Assembly (NCBI GenBank): GCA_021604885.1
Contig: BQJV01000172.1
Location: 1 to 6,938 of the forward strand
DNA: 6,938 bases
Source of the DNA: Acidimicrobiales bacterium
GTDB taxonomy: Bacteria > Actinomycetota > Acidimicrobiia > Acidimicrobiales > Aldehydirespiratoraceae
Reading direction: 5' to 3'
A program made the position numbers and the translations under genes. Below the pieces are notes generated by a model. The model made no database searches. It was not told where the DNA came from and saw only the letters and a program-made list of their open reading frames with translations. Every line of letters begins with the position of its first letter. The stretch's first letter is position 1. Below are positions 4,902-6,938 of the stretch, in pieces.

Positions 4902-6479
4902 GTGCGTCGACTCCCCTGCCTCCTCGTCGCGTTCGTGGTCCTGGCCGCGGCATGCGGCGACGACACCGAGCCGACTGCCGAGCCGACGTCCACCACCACG
5001 ACGGCGGCCACGTCGACCAGCGAGCGGACCACGACGGCTGCGCCGACGACCACCGCGGCCCCCACGACGACTGAAGCGGAACCCACGGGCAGCGTCCAAG
5101 CGGGCGACGTGGCGTTGACGCTTCGCACCGGCCGCACGTTCGAGGGCGATCACTACCACGACGTGGCCGTCACCTACTTCGGCACGACGGTCGCCCTCGA
5201 ACCGAATCGGGTCGTCCCCGACTTCGTCGGCATCGCGGGTCCGGCGACGCCCATGAGCGGCGGGATGCCGACCCTGTATGACGACGGGCCGGACACCGTC
5301 TGGCCGCGAGACACCAAGGGATCGCTGGTCCGCGCGTTCCTCGAGTGGATCCTGCCGGCAGCGGCATCGCCGAACGAGTCGCTCCCGACGGGCGGGATCG
5401 ACGACTTGTGGCTGGCCGACGTGGGGATCTCCGGCGCCCATGTGCCGGTGCGCTGGGACGTCGACTCGACCGATGACGACTACCTGACCGTCCGGCTCGA
5501 CGCCGCGTTCGATCACGAGTCGATCCAGCGGGGCTACCGGTTCGACACGATCGGACGGGCCACCGGCGAGTTCCGCATCGCCCGTACCAACCTCATGGAC
5601 ATTGTCGGCCGGGTGGACATCGAGTTCGACCTCGTCGACGAGAACGGGTCGGAGTCACGCAGCCAGTGGTGGGAAGCGACCGCGGCTTCGACGATCGACG
5701 ACGACTGGCGCCGGGGCTCGGACGGCATCGAGCGCTTCGCGGATCTGCGCCAAGAGGCCACCCCGGACCCGGATGCGTTCGTCAGGGCGTTCGGGTACGG
5801 CGGCGGGTCGTGGTCGGGGCACTGGGAGATCGACCGAACCTGGACGCAGCTCACCCGCACCGTCGAGCCCACATCCGTCCACGCAGAGCTCGCTGTCGAA
5901 AGCACATTCGCCGCCGATGGACAGTGGCTCACCATGGAGATCACCGCCTGGGAGGCGGACGGTCCACCCTTCGACGACGGTGGTGCAACTGCGGACACCG
6001 GTCCCGCGTTCGCACTCATCGTGGCACCGAACGGACAAGTGGGCGACGCGTACCGCATCGGCGATGAGAGGACCGACAGCCAGGGTCTACGCATCTGGTT
6101 CGGTGAGCTGCTCCACGAGATTCTGCCGGCGTTCCCCGACGAGCGAATCGGCCCGGATGCCCGCTGGCAGGTGCGCACGCAGGGCGAACCGGACGGCAGC
6201 GGCCCGGAGCTGACGCTCGTCAGCAGAGCAGACGGTCTCCTGCACCTCACCGTCGGCGGCTCATTCGGGGCGTATTACGGCGACCGTTACGACGGCTACT
6301 CGGTCGAGGCGACAATCGACGGTGAGCTGGTGATCGACGTGGACGCGGCCATACCGATCCAGGCCGACATCACGACGACCGGCACCATCACCTTCGGCAC
6401 CGCCGGGGAGCCCGACCCATCCACGACCGAGCCCTGGGAGTCGACCCTCGTGATGCGGGCGATCGCCGACGACGAGTGA
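4902..6479 (+). CDS. Secreted lipoprotein with a Thr/Pro linker and two related beta-rich halves; function unknown
   Basis: I do not recognise a named family. The 525-residue product starts at GTG 4902 with a lipoprotein signal: two Arg, a hydrophobic core (residues 4-17) and LAAAC with the lipidated cysteine at 18. A Thr/Ala/Pro-rich low-complexity linker (about 22-62, including AAPTTT twice) would hold the body away from the membrane. The body is acidic, with alternating beta-strand patterns and no visible enzymatic motif. Residues 142-244 and 396-498 look like two copies of one domain: each has an aromatic helix ending in ILP, a Trp about 12-20 residues later, beta strands, a GE(F/L) strand and a final beta hairpin of similar spacing. 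The second copy recalls the DUF6263 type of actinobacterial lipoprotein domain, which is a weak resemblance from memory. The frame stays open far upstream of 4902, but the signal peptide fixes the start. A surface-anchored binding or structural role is likely. Confidence 0.88.
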   Translation: MRRLPCLLVAFVVLAAACGDDTEPTAEPTSTTTTAATSTSERTTTAAPTTTAAPTTTEAEPTGSVQAGDVALTLRTGRTFEGDHYHDVAVTYFGTTVALEPNRVVPDFVGIAGPATPMSGGMPTLYDDGPDTVWPRDTKGSLVRAFLEWILPAAASPNESLPTGGIDDLWLADVGISGAHVPVRWDVDSTDDDYLTVRLDAAFDHESIQRGYRFDTIGRATGEFRIARTNLMDIVGRVDIEFDLVDENGSESRSQWWEATAASTIDDDWRRGSDGIERFADLRQEATPDPDAFVRAFGYGGGSWSGHWEIDRTWTQLTRTVEPTSVHAELAVESTFAADGQWLTMEITAWEADGPPFDDGGATADTGPAFALIVAPNGQVGDAYRIGDERTDSQGLRIWFGELLHEILPAFPDERIGPDARWQVRTQGEPDGSGPELTLVSRADGLLHLTVGGSFGAYYGDRYDGYSVEATIDGELVIDVDAAIPIQADITTTGTITFGTAGEPDPSTTEPWESTLVMRAIADDE

Positions 6480-6498
6480 AGGCCGCAGGCCACGCCGG

Positions 6499-6504
6499 TA
6501 GATT
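6499..6504 (+). promoter_or_regulatory. Possible -10 element for a leaderless greA mRNA
   Basis: TAGATT (four of six matches to TATAAT) ends 6 bases before the greA ATG at 6511, so transcription could begin on the A of ATG. The intervening CTCGGG is not a good ribosome binding site. The -35 region falls on the lipoprotein stop codon and matches poorly. The 31-bp gap would also allow read-through from the lipoprotein gene. Confidence 0.35.
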
Positions 6505-6510
6505 CTCGGG

Positions 6511-6938
6511 ATGGCTGAAGCACAGCAGCTCTCGCAAGGCGCCTACGACCGCCTCAAGACGGAGCACGACGACCTGACGACCCGCGGCCGCATCGACATC
6601 GCCCGCAAGATCGAGGCCGCCCGCGAACTCGGCGATCTCTCCGAGAACGGCGACTACCACGCCGCCAAGGAGGAGCAGGGGAAGATGGAGGGCCGCATCA
6701 TCCATCTGGCCCGCATCCTCGAAGATGTCCAGATCGTCGACAGTTCGGGCGGTGACAACGTCGGCACCGGCTCCATCGTGTCGATCGTGTTCGACGGCGA
6801 TGACGAGGTCGAGAAGTACCTCGTCGGTTCGATCGAGGAGCAGCGAGACGACGTGACCGTGGTCTCGCCCGGCTCGCCGATGGGCGCCGCGCTCCTCGGC
6901 TCCGCCGTCGGCGATGCGGTCGAGTACGAGGCGCCCAC
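6511..6938 (+). CDS. greA: Transcription elongation factor GreA (3' end outside window)
   Basis: GreA enters the secondary channel of backtracked RNA polymerase and stimulates cleavage of the RNA 3' end, restarting stalled complexes. The 142 visible residues cover nearly the whole protein, which is usually about 160 residues. The N-terminal antiparallel coiled coil (about 8-78) carries the acidic tip GDLSENGDYHAAKE (41-54). D42 and E45 correspond to the two tip residues that hold the catalytic magnesium in E. coli (D41, E44). The C-terminal FKBP-like domain follows, ending in SPGSPMGAALLGSAVGDAVEYEAP, the conserved GreA signature with the usual S-P-x-G-x-A-L-L-G pattern. The ATG at 6511 gives the expected N-terminus. 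The gene starts 31 bp after the lipoprotein stop with no functional link evident. GreB is less likely given the SENGDY tip and its placement in a high-GC Gram-positive. Confidence 0.96.
   Translation, partial: MAEAQQLSQGAYDRLKTEHDDLTTRGRIDIARKIEAARELGDLSENGDYHAAKEEQGKMEGRIIHLARILEDVQIVDSSGGDNVGTGSIVSIVFDGDDEVEKYLVGSIEEQRDDVTVVSPGSPMGAALLGSAVGDAVEYEAP

Noticed and set aside
4624..4953. Minus-strand frame containing His-His-His over the same repeated bases, which could suggest a histidine leader
   Set aside because: It has no close start codon, no stop before the terminator and runs into leuB out of frame. The operon makes branched-chain amino acids, so the adjacent Ile frame with its own ATG and TAG is the better reading.
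2634..6479. A 1281-residue open frame on the plus strand running through ilvE and leuB into the lipoprotein
   Set aside because: The part before 4902 is antisense to two clearly conserved genes and has the Arg/Gly/Val/Asp composition of high-GC shadow frames. A lipoprotein signal peptide starts at 4902, so only the last 525 residues are real.
6476..6493. GGCC-GCA-GGCC as a terminator between the lipoprotein gene and greA
   Set aside because: The stem is only 4 bp with a 3-base loop and no T tract follows.
1..6938. tRNA or rRNA genes, insertion sequences, CRISPR arrays, phage or defence genes
   Set aside because: I looked for these and saw no supporting sequence; all the long stretches are accounted for by the listed genes.

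Overview
The window is high-GC DNA (well over 60% by eye) that reads as actinobacterial. The signs are dense GC-biased third positions, GTG starts, a lipoprotein with a long Thr/Ala/Pro linker, an actinobacterial-type 3-isopropylmalate dehydrogenase, and start codons placed right after -10-like hexamers as in leaderless mRNAs. The lipoprotein linker together with citramalate synthase makes me think of Acidimicrobiia (Ilumatobacter-like), but that is a guess at lineage.

Layout. From the left edge to 1102 (+) lies the C-terminal part of a large helical-repeat protein, probably an AAA/STAND-type ATPase regulator. It meets head-on, with a 13-bp overlap, a three-gene minus-strand operon read right to left: leuB (4670-3657), ilvE (3635-2718) and cimA (2721-1090). 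leuB and ilvE are 21 bp apart; ilvE and cimA overlap by 4 bases (GTGA). A 231-bp divergent intergenic region (4671-4901) follows. To its right are a secreted lipoprotein gene (4902-6479, +) and the start of greA (6511 to beyond the window, +).

The main discovery is in the intergenic region. On the minus strand, upstream of leuB, there is a plausible sigma-70-type promoter (4831-4860) and a 10-codon leader ORF (4788-4820) encoding MTAPAIIIIP, with four Ile codons in a row. A perfect 9-bp hairpin begins at the leader stop codon (4765-4788), and a GC-rich hairpin with two T4 tracts follows (4728-4759), looking like an intrinsic terminator. This is the anatomy of a ribosome-mediated transcription attenuator that senses charged tRNA-Ile.

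How the genes work together. CimA condenses pyruvate and acetyl-CoA to (R)-citramalate. A LeuB-type dehydrogenase can oxidise the downstream methylmalate to 2-oxobutyrate. IlvE performs the last transamination to isoleucine. An Ile-rich leader on this operon fits a threonine-independent (citramalate) isoleucine route and suggests that the leuB copy serves isoleucine at least as much as leucine synthesis. The isomerase (LeuCD) and IlvBN/IlvC/IlvD would have to be encoded elsewhere.
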